DNA of 64,000 nt. It comes from Tubiluchus corallicola (taxonomy: Eukaryota; Priapulida; Priapulimorpha; Priapulimorphida; Tubiluchidae). The notes under the pieces are model-generated. The model searched no databases and had not been told where the DNA came from. It saw only the letters and a program-made list of their open reading frames with translations. Numbering within the stretch: position 1 is the first letter of the stretch; every line of letters starts with the position of its first letter. Of this stretch, positions 39,760 to 52,595 are shown piece by piece. The position numbers and the translations under genes were made by a program. The stretch lies in assembly GCA_030141605.1 (NCBI GenBank), contig JAQGDQ010000041.1, positions 852,774 to 916,773 on the forward strand, in the 5' to 3' direction.

Positions 39760-42277
39760 TTAAACTGGGTTGGTGTCATCAATGGTGTACCAACTGGCAG
39801 CTGTGCTACCCGTTTTAGGACCCGTGCTACCGGGCTGGAAAATCTTACCGGACTGGCGGACATAGTCCGCAGGATACTTCTTCTGCAAAGCACACAAATT
39901 GTTTCTTAAAGTATTTTTTTCAAAATTTTAATAGAAGCAACTTCTGCTGTTTTCCTCTCTTTATTAGTAAAAACGACAAAACTTCAACATTCTAATATGC
40001 ATCAAAGTTACAATGTAGTTATTACTTAAGGTAATATTTTTTCTGCGTATCTGCAAATGCTGAGCACTATTTGTCCCTACGTATTGAGTCACACTCAAAA
40101 ACTTGGCAACGGCAAAACGTACAGGTGCATTGTATGTGTATAATAATTATGCGGTAACTGAACTATTATATTAGCAAACTTGTCCGTTCTATAAATAGGC
40201 TTGCTGTTATAAAGATAAGATATATTGATTTTTCAGCAACACAGCTAGCCTTCCCAGCCCTACTAATCAACAGTACTAAAATTTCCCTGCATAATAGTTT
40301 TAGCTTAAAATTGTTACCTTGCCAATTCATGCATTTGTGGTTGGCTTCAAGTTGTACTATTATAATTAGTATATCTATTATACTATTATAATTGGCCATG
40401 CCACCTAATCGCCAATTAGTACAAGTCATGTGCTAACATATTAAAAACTTCACCGTTTAATTCCTTTATGACACTCAAAAATACTTTCTTCAGTAGTTAA
40501 GCAATATCAAACACAAGAAGTGCCAAGATGAGTGAGATATTTTATAGAATTATTGTTGAGTTGTGCCCTGGCAGTGATAGAAACAGTGAGCCAAATAAAA
40601 TCAACGGGTCCTTTCTTAGTATAGTTGAGGAAATGTCAGGAACAGTATGTAACATAAGGCAAAATTTCTGTTACGCATCACAGTTTTAAATCACTTAACA
40701 CCATCTGTGCTTGATGTCTATAAAGACTACTAATAAATGCTGTGAGCGAGTGTGTAACAATAACTGAAATAATGTTTGAAGAAAGCAACTGCATTTCCAA
40801 TGAGAATACATGTAGGTGGTAAAAACTCTAATAAAATTATCATTTTAGAAGACTATGTACTTTTAAATCTGCGTGGGGCTTTGTAGCCCTTCACTGTAAC
40901 CCCCACCCTCCCGCAACTACCTTGATCCTACACACTTCTATAAAAATCTCTGGGCTTGGTCCACCACTGGGGCACCAACTTTTAGTCGCTAGGACATTTG
41001 TATGATTTTCGGCCTCTGCTGTGCTATTCACGATCTACAATAATGATTTGCCTCAAGACTTTACCTGTGGTAAAAGCTTATTTGCTGATGACACAAAAAT
41101 ATATGATGATAAGGTTTGCTGTCCTAACAACCATGAGCATGTGCAAAACAATATTGACCAAACATATAAATAGGTCACCAACGGAATATGAATTTTAATA
41201 TTGACGAATGCAATGTATTACCCATTGGAAGACCAGATATTGCAGATCGCAAATACGCAATGGCACAAGGAAATAGCCGTGTAGAAATTACAAGCGTCAT
41301 TGAAAAAAGACTACGGCATCGTTGTTGATAACATACTTAAATTTCAAAGCCACACTCATCATACTGTCAATAAAGCTCACAGAAGGCTTAAGCTTATCAA
41401 GCGAAATTTCGTTTATTTAGATGGCCCATGATGATCCAATTGCACAAGTCAATGGTCAGACCAATTTTGAATTATGACAATATAGTTTGAAATCCAGTGA
41501 GGGAAGACATAATAAGAAACACTGGATCAGTTCAACGTCAAGTTAGTAGGCTTGTATCAGCAGTTTCTGGACTACTATACTCTACAAGAATCAAGAGGGT
41601 AGGGAAACTACTTTAAAATATAGGTGTAAGAGGCAAGACTTGATCCAAATCTTCTGCATCTGAAAAGGTTTTGATGGCATTAATGCTAGCAAAATGTTTC
41701 CATCTCAGACATATCGTGATACAAGAGCACAAAATCAAGGAGAACAGCCTCCAATAGAGGAAGCAGAAAACGAGAGATTCTTTCGATGCGGGTGGCTGGC
41801 GAATGGAATAAATTCCTGGAAACGTAATCAATGCCATTAACTCTTCTCTGTTTAAGTCCCTATTAGATTGATAGTGGCACCACAACCCAGAAAAGTTTGT
41901 CGATCTTAAACTGCCTCAATCATGGCAGTAAGATGTCTTGGGACATAGTCCATGATCGTGGAGACGTTGGAGTGCCGCTGTTTCTTTTTTATTCACAAAT
42001 ATAGAAACCAAACAAGATTGGAGAGGTTTAATTAAACTATTTATTAGCTTAACCTCTATCCATCGACAGTAACGCCATAATTATTATGACGTCTGCATTA
42101 TTTCAGGGCCGAGCCTAAACGTCGAATTTCAACCACCACTACACTAGGCAACCAGGTTTATTACCAGTGACTAGTATTTAAATTAAAAATGCTTTACATA
42201 AATTGACATTATAATTAGACTCTTACATTGAAATTCAAAAAACGCGTACCACCGAAGCCGAGCATGTGAACCGCCAT
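39760..42277 (-). CDS. Small two-exon protein (57 residues), unrecognised
   Basis: Two minus-strand exons: 42277-42227 and 39882-39760. The first codes MAVHMLGFGGTRFLNFN and ends at GTAAGA. The second begins after CTTTGCAG with KKYPADYVRQSGKIFQPGS and ends ..SWYTIDDTNPV at TAA. Both junctions are phase 0 and both exons are markedly more GC-rich than the surrounding sequence. The product would be a small, basic, Gly/Ser/Thr/Tyr-containing protein without membrane segment. I do not recognise the family. Size and composition would suit a small mitochondrial or cytosolic accessory protein, but that is a guess. The 2.3-kb intron contains LINE debris, and a further small exon in it cannot be excluded. 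A second ATG (out of frame, at about 42288) could start a different peptide. The last exon is more secure than the first. Confidence 0.55.
41000..41900 (+). pseudogene. LINE reverse-transcriptase remnant (CR1/L2-like)
   Basis: Across frames the plus strand reads AVLFTIYNNDLPQDF, then SLFADDTKIYDD with the catalytic FADD box, then NFNIDECNVLPIG, LKFQSHTHHTVNKAHRRLK and MIQLHKSMVRPILNYDN, the usual order of an RT palm and thumb. Further on is a degraded C-terminal part. Several stops and frame changes make it non-functional. It lies antisense in the intron of the 57-residue gene. Confidence 0.85.
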
Positions 42278-44948
42278 GACAGAGAACGCGTTGTCATCTA
42301 TGGTAAAATCACCCGAGAAAATGATTTATGCCATCTCTCTCACACACCACTCGCTGGCAAATTGCTGCTGTAACAATAATCATGGACTAAAGAAGCATAA
42401 AAAATAAAAGCAATGGAGAGAATAATAATTTCAAAGCAAAATGAAAATTTGAAAAGATAATAATTTTAAAGCAAAACGAAAATATGAAAAAATAATATTT
42501 TTTTAAAAATAATGTTTGGTAAAGAACATTATATAGGAAATTAATTGTTCTTGACAAGCTGCTCCAAGTTTGTTCATAGTACAATTAGAAAACTCTTTTT
42601 AATCTGTAGTCTCAAATAACAAAAAAAAACATGACAGGAACAAGTCTATTCTTTGCAGTACAGAAACAACTAAACAAGTTTGCCAGGTTACAACAGACAG
42701 TAGAGAAGCCAGACGTGGATGCCATGTTCATATATTTATTACACTACAGTACATTTTTTAATAAAACTTTTGAAAGTCAAAGTCAATTTAAAGTAATAAT
42801 AAAAATTCAAATAAAATATTTAATAATTATGCATCTTTAATAGAGAGACAAAAATGGCATAACAAAAATCATTTGTGGTGAAAATTAACTGTTTTTAAAT
42901 AGAAGCGGTACGCAAGCCCAAGAACACAGAATACAGAATGAATGTACAAGCTTTGACAAAAATAATCGATGTGGCCAATACAGAACTAGTTACAATAAGT
43001 GACTGTGGCTGGAGCAGTTCAGTGATGTCATCATTTCAAGTGAGGCTTGAAGACAGCGACTGCCACAATAGTAAAGAAGTCATTACGTCATCATCATAAA
43101 GAGCTACGCCACCTTAATTATATCTAATTACTATACCAAGACACCCTTACAGTTATCTCAATTCGGAAGCTAAAGTGGCATTTACCAAACATGCGGAATA
43201 AATTATTGCACAAAAATCACTTTATTTTGATGATTCCGTTTATCAAACCTACACTATCACATTATTTTTTCTGCAGTTATTTCTAATGGACTGTTTATAC
43301 ACAGCTGGATGTGCAGTAATGCATTTCGGATGTCTGGTAAATGCCGTTTGATAGCCCAAAATGCTAAATGTGCGTAGCACTCTGCTCTGTGTATGAAACG
43401 TTATGAACAAAGAATACTACACTGATTTCTGTTGCCTTTATACCAGTCTAGTTAAATTAGCTTAGATTTCTACATTATTTCAGCCAGTGATCTGTACAGT
43501 CCACTAATTTGATAGCATGCATTAATTGTCATAAGAGACGTGTAAAGTAGCAGATATCTGCAACCATATTAAGCAAAACATTAAAAAATTAAATTATACA
43601 GAATAAAACACTTATACTTTAATATTGTTGCAAATTTATGCAGAACAGAAAGCAGCATTAAAATCTAAATAGTTTTTGCAAAATGCAAGATGTCAGCCTA
43701 ACAGTATGTGTATCACAGATTAAGCTAATGCACAAAACTTGACAATTCACCAATTTTAACGTAAAAGTGTAAGAATGCGTCACGCAAATGACACATATAT
43801 GTTACAAGCAAAGTGTAAAATCAGGTATTTCATAGAGTGCCAAAATAAGCCAGGTAAAGTGTCTAAAATAATTTCTTCTAGATTCTTCCCAGGCAATTAT
43901 ACATAATGCAAAAGTTTTATTAAGCAATGTGTGATCCTTAAAGCTGGGTCATATTGTTGCTGGTATTATTGTCAGAATTATCTTTGAAAGCTATCACAGC
44001 CCACAGTTTTCACAGTAGGAATCTGAAATTTTCCATTAAGATATTATGGATTATTGTGCAGACAATAATTGAGTCTGGTTTTTAGGTAATGAGCCTGGTA
44101 ATAGGCCCTCAAATGCGCACGTTAATTGAATAACACCCGTTCAATGGATCTGTCCTATATGTTGTTACCTTGTTGGGGTTTCTTTCATTCTAATATATAA
44201 ATGGATTTGCTTCAACGATGCATATTTTAAATTTTTACCAAAAAAAGGACCAATCATGACAACAGTAACTGCTTCCCTGATCATTAACTGAGAAAAAAAG
44301 ACGAGCTGGATCCAAGCACATTAATACTTTCACTCTAGTTGTATTTCACACAGGATGGTAGTAGAAACACCTAATGAGTCTGTGCTTAAAAGAAAAGAAT
44401 GGTTTTATACTGAATTAGAAAAGGGCAGGTAAATAAAGCTGTGAACACTGTTCTTCTAAGTGAAAAAAAACACCATTAATTAATTAATCATGTAAATGAC
44501 TTTAACATCAGGGGCAAAAAAGCAGTCTCCTCGTTAATACCTATGCCATGCAATGTTATGGTCGTTGTCCAACAGAAAGGTAATCGCACACCTGTGCAAG
44601 ACAAAAATGCTGCTAGAAAGTAAACTGCTTGACAAACATTGTGATACACAAATAATGATTGTGCAATCTCATAATGATTCAAAAATCGATTACTGCTTGT
44701 TTACTTGTTGTCACTGTTGTTACTTGTTGTTACTCAGTCACACATTGCCTCTAACACAAAATATAAATTTTTGTACACGGCTGTTGCAATTTCAATTCAT
44801 AAAAAAAGTTACTCAGAAAAACTGCAAAAATAACATTATAGATGTTTCAAACAATTCTGCATTCCTTGGCACTGGAGAATGTTTTTGGCAAGCTGGTTGA
44901 AAACATGCAGAAGATATTGGAGACACAGGATTTGAATCACAATTTTAT
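42278..44948. other. Intergenic, no gene recognised
   Basis: AT-rich stretch between the small gene's promoter side and the 3' end of MTERF3. Open frames (e.g. 44553-44900) are out of keeping with any family. No repeats of note. Confidence 0.5.
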
Positions 44949-47900
44949 TCACAAAGTTTTTAAGAAATCATTAAATTCACTCGTTGAAACTTTGGCCATA
45001 TTTGTACAAAAATTTGCATCAGTTCCACTCACAAGGCTTTTCATTGAGATATAATTTGGAAGTTTTGGATCATACTGATTTCGCCCAATTTTCTCTAGAA
45101 ACTTATGCCGCTGTTGCAGAGTGTACTCTCTTGAACGCAGTATGTTTGGCCACTGAATAATCATTTCATGAGAGATTTTCATTTCGTTGCAGATAAAATT
45201 AAACTTCCTCAAAACAACTTCTCTTCCTGTAAAATAAATACAACATTCAATGCAATAAATGATATCTAGAAAGTTATCAATATTTTCATTCTCTAAAGAC
45301 TGGAACAATAATGTAATACTACATAGCATATACATACACACATATATATCTATTATGTATATAGCAGTACTAAGAAAAAGAAGATGATTGTAAAAATAAA
45401 AAATGTCACTTCTGCTTCTGGTGTGATTACATTGCTTCCATTTTTTTATTCAATGTTTTTGTTTCACTAATAGTAACAATTTAACTGTCAATACTTGAAA
45501 ATTCAAAAAGTATTTATTTCTCAGGTGTTTATACATGAATAAGTACTCCGGGCTTGTACTGTTGCACAATAACAACAGAACACATGCTCAGTATATTTCA
45601 GTACAACAGCCTCTTGAAGTAACCTTGTTTGACATGGTGTTAAGTTTTGATGCTGAGTGTGAAAAACGAGGCCTAAGTTTTGACTTTGCACTCTGGGAAT
45701 ATGCAATAACTCACAAATACATGTCTTACCATTCTCATTTATACAGCTTCTATGAAAGGGAATGTATATCACAAAAAGAGTGTTAAAATAGACAGTAAGG
45801 ATCGCTTTATTATTCTCCTCTTTTGCTCCTTAACTTCCACTTTATTTTCTTTATCCTCAGTACTAATTTTAATTAGTTTGTTACTCTTTATTTGTGAACA
45901 AATTAACAATCTTGCCAAATTATCTCCAAAAAAATCAGTGCAAAGAAGAACACTATAAAGCAAACTTTCCACATCTTATTTATGGTTATTTAAATAAATA
46001 AGCTTGAATAATCATTTATTCAAGAGAAGATGACAACAACCTTTATTGTCTAACCACTGGAAATGCTGCCTTTGAGAAAGTAAGAAATAACCTACTTTTC
46101 TCTGTTGATACTGCTGTACTTTGCTCACTTAGATAAGTACTTCAAAGATTCAAGTGGATTTGAAAAACCAAAAAGTCAGAAACTTTGCAGATAATGCAGT
46201 AATGGATAAAGTAACCCCAAAGTCTATTAAACTAAAAAAAACTGCAGGGAACTAATGACCTATTTGTGAGGCTTCTTTGTTTAGCAACTGCCATTCAGCT
46301 TGACTTAATAAATCTTCTGCCATACTTTAACGCATGGTCTATGTCTTAGCTCATAGAGGGTAATAATTGTTGCGAAATAAACTTCAATGATTTATGAACA
46401 TTCTGGCATTCACAGTCATAATCTAGTTAATGATATCATTAATTGCCAGCTAATTTGAAAAAAAATGGCAATATACAATAATTTTACAGCACATTGCAAA
46501 AAACACTTAAAGGTAGCATTAGCCATTTCAACTGTAATTTAGGTTACTACACAATCAAGTTTGACATGCATTTGATACACATGTTACGTATGGAGCACTT
46601 ACTATAAGTGCTTCATATAAAAAGGCTGCAAAAGTTTCACAGAAGAAATGAAGACATAAAGAGATCTTGCTGACCAATATTCCACTAAACAGGAGCGCCA
46701 ACGTAAAAGAAACCACGAAATATAAATTACATTTAGTTTCCTGTATTACACTCATATTGGCGAATATTACGGCTATATTTCACATTTCAGTTGATACTAA
46801 ACACAACTAGTAAAACAAAGAAAAAATAAACGCAAAAAGAAAAACTAAATAACAATATTAATTTTACCTGTCATAAACACTTTTGGACAAGTTAATAAGA
46901 TCTGCTTCATTTCAGTTTCTGAAAATCCACATTCTTCTTTCAATGTAAAATGAACATTCTGCAATAAAACATAAGTTACTACTGATAAGTTAGTTAACAG
47001 TTTGTGTATTTACTAATTTTATTCATATGCGAGAATGTTTGCAAATTTCACGGCTCAACCTTGAGTTCTTGCGAGTTATGAAACACAATATGTAAAAAAA
47101 AGCAAAAAAAAACAATAAAGGCCTGGTACTTTTCAACTTTTCTTCCAAGAGTTATTTACAATGTTCTTATTCTACCGCTGTCCAGTGACCCACTGCTATG
47201 GCAAATTTGGAGAATGTTCAAAAAAGTTAAAAGAAACTTAGAGATTCCTTAACAAACCTGGAGATTTAACATTGCAGAGTTTTTGTACATAAAATTTAAA
47301 TATCCCTTTGTTAAATAACTGTAATTACCATATCACAATAGTAACTTGGCTAATTCAAAATGGTCAAATCGTGATTTTGGTATGCTAAATTTTGTTGTTG
47401 ATCACAGTAATATGAGGCAGAATTTGAGTCATCTATTGTGAAGTGAGTGTATTTACAATTAATTAAGGGCTGTATGAATCTGGTGGCACAATAAGCTGGT
47501 TTGCAGAAGGCTATCGTAATTTTTATTTTTGCATAGCAAAATCAAAACTTAATTTACCAAAAGAAAGCATAAAGACGTGTGTAAAAAATGAGTTAAAATC
47601 CTGAGACTCGCAGTAAAACCGTAAGAGTCGAAAGGTCTGAAAATGTATGGGCAAAACAAATATTGTACTTTTCAAATTCAAAATTGCCAAAGATAAACAA
47701 ATTCAGCAACTTCATGTAATGGCAACACCAATTTTAGTGAGCACTTTAAATTTCGCTACTTTAAATTTATTTAAGCAGAGGTTTTAATCTTTAGCTAACT
47801 TTTACTCTTTTGATTTGACAAAGAAATTGTTCTAATGAGTGTAATGAAAAGGTCATCAAATTCATGCTAACAGTAATGTTACTGGACGTTTAGGCTTTTG

Positions 47901-49786
47901 GATTATCATGTAAACATGTCTAACAGACAACATTATCATGAATGAAAATCCCAGAACCTTTTCGTAATTAAATTTGTTTAACGCAAATACCCTGCTCACT
48001 ATTATCTAGTCGTGATTTTATGCCGTTATTATTTTGTTTTGTTAATAGTGTGGTTATTAAAGCTGCAACAGTCACGCTGCCATGAACCTATTTTGTTTGA
48101 AAAAATGGACGTTTCTGATTAGTTATCTAAATCTGACAAGGAGGATGAAGCAGCAACCATAAGAAAGCAAAACAAATACTGCATCGCAAAACTCTGAGAC
48201 TAAACTTATTTTGTTGATAATGAATCAAAATTGCAATTATTGTTCTGATTGAAACTGTTAAATGTCTCTATTTGACTTCCAAAGCAGCAAACAATCTGGG
48301 TAATTTCATCACCACTTTCATTGTTAATAAAGAAACACTCTGTATCAGATGCACTAACAATTCTGAGTATGGCTCGGTAGAATCAACTCCACACAGTACT
48401 ATAATGTAGTGTATATAAGTCTAACAGCTTTAAGTGCTTATTCTTACACCCAACTAGTATAGAGCATTTTTACCGAAATTTTTTTGTTTGGCCAAAAAAT
48501 AATCTTCGGTGATACGTTGACAACATGTCGAACTTCATTTCCTGAAAGTCTGAACTGTGTTTGAAGAAATCCAAGTTTTTCATCTACTTCTTTTGTAGTC
48601 CAAGAAAGAATTCCAGGTGCTCGGATAATAATTGCAGCAATGCGTTCCTGGTTAAACTTTTTTGACAAAAAATAATTCACGCGAACCTAAACGGGATTAA
48701 ACATTAAAGCGATTAGTGGCAACTATGAAACTGTTTTACAACTTAATCAGCATAGTCGTAGCAAATCGGTGACAATGATAACATTTGGTGGTGAGGGCAA
48801 CAACAGCACTGTCATTAAGGTGATATTTAATGTACCATCTATCTAAGTAAAAAATAGAAACTGCCATTATCTAACAACAACAGTATCAGACATGTTTCTA
48901 AATTTTTCATTTAAATCAATATAGAAAAACACATACATTCATAATTTATTGCACTTTTAAAATACTAATGAAAATTAATTACCTAGAAAAATGAAAAATT
49001 TGACTTTAATTTGTTTTAGATGAGCTTCTACCAGATATGTATAATATCAATGATTTGTCAACCAATCATTTTTCAAGTAGGAAATAAAGAAATAAGAAAC
49101 ATTTGTACCTGCAAGTTTTCTAAATCCTCCTGGAATATAAATGGGTTGCCTGTTATCACGCTGCCAATATCATCTCCACTGACACCCAAGTCAGCCAAAA
49201 AGAATACATATGGTTGAATGTCTTTCTTAAAATCCAAACCTATCAATAAATTGGCCGCATGTTTTTTCTCACATTTATGTAAATCCACCCCAAGTTTCAC
49301 CAAACTCTGCAGTGATGGTGATTCATTCACATAGGCTGCCAGACTAAATGAGGTTTTCAAAGCTGGACGCACTTCAGATGGATGCAGTTCTTTTTCTTCA
49401 AGAGAAAGCGCAAGCTCGTCTAGGTCGTCAGTTTTATCTGCAGATACCTTCAGACCTTCTAACACTTCTAAGTAAGATATCCTTTCTTCGGGGCTTTCAT
49501 TAATGTCACGAAGTAAAACATTAGATTTAAGATGGTTCCTAATTTTATCTTTGCAAAGCACACTGCTTGACTTGACATGGTTCTCACTTTCAATGTTTTC
49601 ATCTTCCGCTTTATTGTGACAAAATCGGGAATGTAGTTTGTGCTTGCAGCTTAACTGAGTTTGATAGCACCGATTTGCCTCCAAAGCATGACTAAGCAAA
49701 ACACATCGTGATAAGAAAGCGACGTTAACATTAGAGTGCCTCAATATATGTAAAAAATTCTGTAATGATAGCTTCGACCGAGCCAT
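44949..49786 (-). CDS. MTERF3: Mitochondrial transcription termination factor family protein, MTERF3-like
   Basis: Mitochondrial matrix protein of the MTERF family; MTERF3 restrains mtDNA transcription and assists ribosome assembly. Four exons on minus: 49786-49109, 48686-48474, 46958-46868, 45226-44949. Phases 0, 0, 1 give 419 residues, close to the vertebrate length. The first ~60 residues are Arg/Ser/His-rich with few acids, fitting a mitochondrial presequence. From about residue 125 it shows repeated MTERF helices: a LVKLGVDLHKCEKK block, then IQPYVFFLADLGVSGDDIG, AAIIIRAPGILSWTTKEVDE, VRHVVNVSPKIIFW, ILLTCPKVFMTG and IIQWPNILRSRE. Each 'xxPxhh' turn is characteristic. The tail QYDPKLPNYISMKSLVS and FNDFLKTL is diagnostic of MTERF3. 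The last base of the TGA stop begins an AATAAA, so the 3' UTR may be very short. An AG acceptor lies five bases before the ATG. Confidence 0.93.
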
Positions 49787-50037
49787 TGTTCCTGCAGCAA
49801 AGGAATATCAGAACTGTAGTCCAAGATAAACTAAGAAAGATCTAAAAAATAAATATTAAGTTCACATTAATTACTAAATGATGCTAAACAATAAATATAA
49901 GTGGTAAACACTAGCTGATGATCAAACACTAGTAAAATTTAAAATTTAACAATAATTATGATCCATTATACGTTTCAAAAAATAATTTCATTTTAAAATT
50001 CACTTGCAAACTGAGAAAATAAGTTCAAAATCTGGAC
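49787..50037. other. 5' flank of MTERF3
   Basis: On minus, a pyrimidine run ending in TTTGCTGCAG stops five bases before the ATG, which looks like an acceptor of a leader intron or of trans-splicing. No other signal is seen. Confidence 0.4.
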
Positions 50038-50360
50038 AAACTTAGTTGAAAATGTACCGTAAGATAGATGCAAAAGTAAGCTCCACTTAGTCAAAAAGCA
50101 TTCTTGCCGAAACTCACACAAACTTAGTTGAAAATGTACCGTAAGACAGATGCAAAAGTAAGTTCCAGTTAGTCAAAAAGCATTCTTGCCGAAACTCACA
50201 CAAACTTAGTTGAAAATGTACCGTAAGATAGATGCAAAAGTAAGCTCCACTTAGTCAAAAAGCATTCTTGCCGAAACTCACACAAACTTAGTTGAAAATG
50301 TACCGTAAGATAAATGCAAAAGAAAGCTCCACTTAATCAAAGAGCATTCAGAAACTCGCA
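50038..50360. repeat. 82-bp tandem satellite, four copies
   Basis: The unit starts AAACTTAGTTGAAAATGTACC and recurs at 50038, 50120, 50202 and 50284, exactly 82 bases apart. The first three copies are almost identical and the last is shortened and diverged. It lies about 250 bp upstream of MTERF3. Confidence 0.95.
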
Positions 50361-51989
50361 CAGATGATAAGTTCATTTCACAGTTACATTAGAATGAGAA
50401 TCAGAGTAAAATTTAAATCTTGCAAAGTTACACTTAAAACAAACTACAGTGTAGTACATCATAAAAGTTTATTATATCAAAGTATTCTCTAGACAATTGC
50501 GAATTTATCATGACCTTAAAATTTTGTACGGAGGCCTCGCATAGCCTATTGTTTTGGGAGTATGATTGGAACAGTGACCTGAAAACTTTGTGACTAGCTT
50601 TTTCGATTGAACTCAATGGCTTTTAAAATTCACCAGACTTTAACACACTGGAGCTATTTTGAATGACAATGATAAAAAATGTTTAACAAGTATTCAACAG
50701 AAAATAGTAATCAAAAGTGTGGTTGCTATGGATTTTAGAAGAGCAAACTGAAGTTACGCCTAAATCCAGTACATGGCTCTTCCTGATGAAGATCTGGTCT
50801 TGTCAACCCGAAACAAAATGGCTGCTTCCACAAGCTACAATCGGAGTTACATAATACAAGTTTTTTTTACAATTGCAGTACTAGTTTCTAGATAGAAAAG
50901 TGGATAAGGAGTTAATAAAATTAGACCTTTGGTATTTTTGGACATTTTTATGATAATTTGATGCTAGACTATAAAAGTACGATATATTTAGCATTTGTTT
51001 TCATAAAAAATAAAAAATCGATGTTTGAAGCATCATAACGTAGTTTTAACTCTGCCAACTTATGGACGGTTTTGGTTTGCAAGCACACATATAATAAGCT
51101 GTTTGCCAAATTAAAAAAAATGCAATACACGTAACTTTAACTAACTTTAATATCAGCAATGATTCAGCATTAATTTATCTGAGTCATTAATGTTCTGGGC
51201 ATACAAATGTTTATCAGCAAGAATTAGTATGTTAGTCTGCTGAGTTACATATTATACAAAACGAGTAAGCAACAAACTATATAGAATTTAGATAAGTTTA
51301 AAGTCGAAACATGTCCAGTGTGGTCTGTTTTGCTGAATTTTTTTTTCGAAGATGCGTCTGAATTTCGAAGGACAGGAAGAAGTAAAGTAGAGTAAAGAAT
51401 ATCTTGCTTGAGTTCAATGAAGTGTTGCAGGTAAAATCAGAATAGTCACTCTCTACAGTACATGGTGCAGTGTTTCCAGCACGTCGCATTTCATCAGCTG
51501 ATACAGTAATTTCTGGTTAGCCGTCGTCGTTACCGCTGTATTGTTGTTAGGGTCATTAAGTAGAAAAAATGCAACTTTAGGTGTAAAATGTGTTTAGAAC
51601 AAAAATGCTGATCTGGCTATAGTTATAACGCGGGGCAATCGTGTGGTCTTGTGTCACAATTCTGTCTTCACAGTGCGCAAGATGGGTTTATAAAGCGAAG
51701 TTTGGATTTAATAAACGGCGGGTTATCGATAGGCTAAAGTATTATACAGTTCTGTTTTACTACAACCGTAGACTGTAGTACTAGTAGTAATACTAATAGC
51801 AATAGTGGCCACAATAAGCGGCTGAATTTACTATCCGTGGATTTATTAAACGGATTTTACTGTGCATACATTTTTTCCACGAATCGTCACCTCTTCGCTG
51901 AACGTGATATTGTTCAGTCTTCGTATAGTTGAAAAAACGTAGTAATATTATTATCTATCAAATTCAACTTATGATCTTCCATGCTTGTA
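50361..51989. other. Intergenic, no gene recognised
   Basis: AT-rich; short open frames on both strands (e.g. 50434-50616, 51298-51489) have no motif or splice context. Confidence 0.5.
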
Positions 51990-52492
51990 GGGCGCCGAGT
52001 AAACCACTAGCCGAAGTAGGACACTTCCGGTAAAAGGCATGTGTTAAATTTGGGGAAGAGCAGTGTCATACACGGGCAGCCCAAGTAGGGCACTAGCGAT
52101 TTCTGTCGAGAATCGAGATTTATGACATAATAAAACACAAAGTAAATTTGTTTTAGAAAAAAGTAACTTTATAATAATGATGGATAGTCCTCGACAATTT
52201 ACAAATGTATTTTTTGCAATAATATCATCATTACTATTAGCTCCATTAATATCATCATTACATTAAACTAAGTATCTAATGCTTTAAAGAGAGAAACTAT
52301 GTAGGGCACATAACTCCCTAACCCGTTTACTTAGTAGAAAACAATTATTTGTTCAAGAGGGAGTGAAAAGGTTGGTGAAAGACTCAATTCGCGACCTGTC
52401 TCTAGCGTCCTACTTCGGCTACAACGCGTCCTACTTGGGCTAGCCCATGTACGTCAATTGTCCTACTTCGGCTAACGGATTACTCGGCGCCC
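51990..52492. mobile_element. MITE with GGGCGCCGAGTAA termini and subterminal repeats
   Basis: The left end GGGCGCCGAGTAA, followed by CTAGCCGAAGTAGGACA, recurs inverted at 52460-52492. Inside, the motif CCTACTTCGGCTA or its CCTACTTGGGCTA variant appears about five times, facing inward from both ends. Such subterminal repeats are usual binding sites for a transposase supplied in trans. There is no coding capacity, and no convincing target duplication was found. Confidence 0.7.
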
Positions 52493-52595
52493 AACACGTT
52501 ATGTTCCCGGTTTCTTTCGTTGGGTATCTCCTGTACGCGGACACAAAGTTAAGTTTGCTAGAATTTATTCACTACCATCTTATGTGTTCGCCTAG

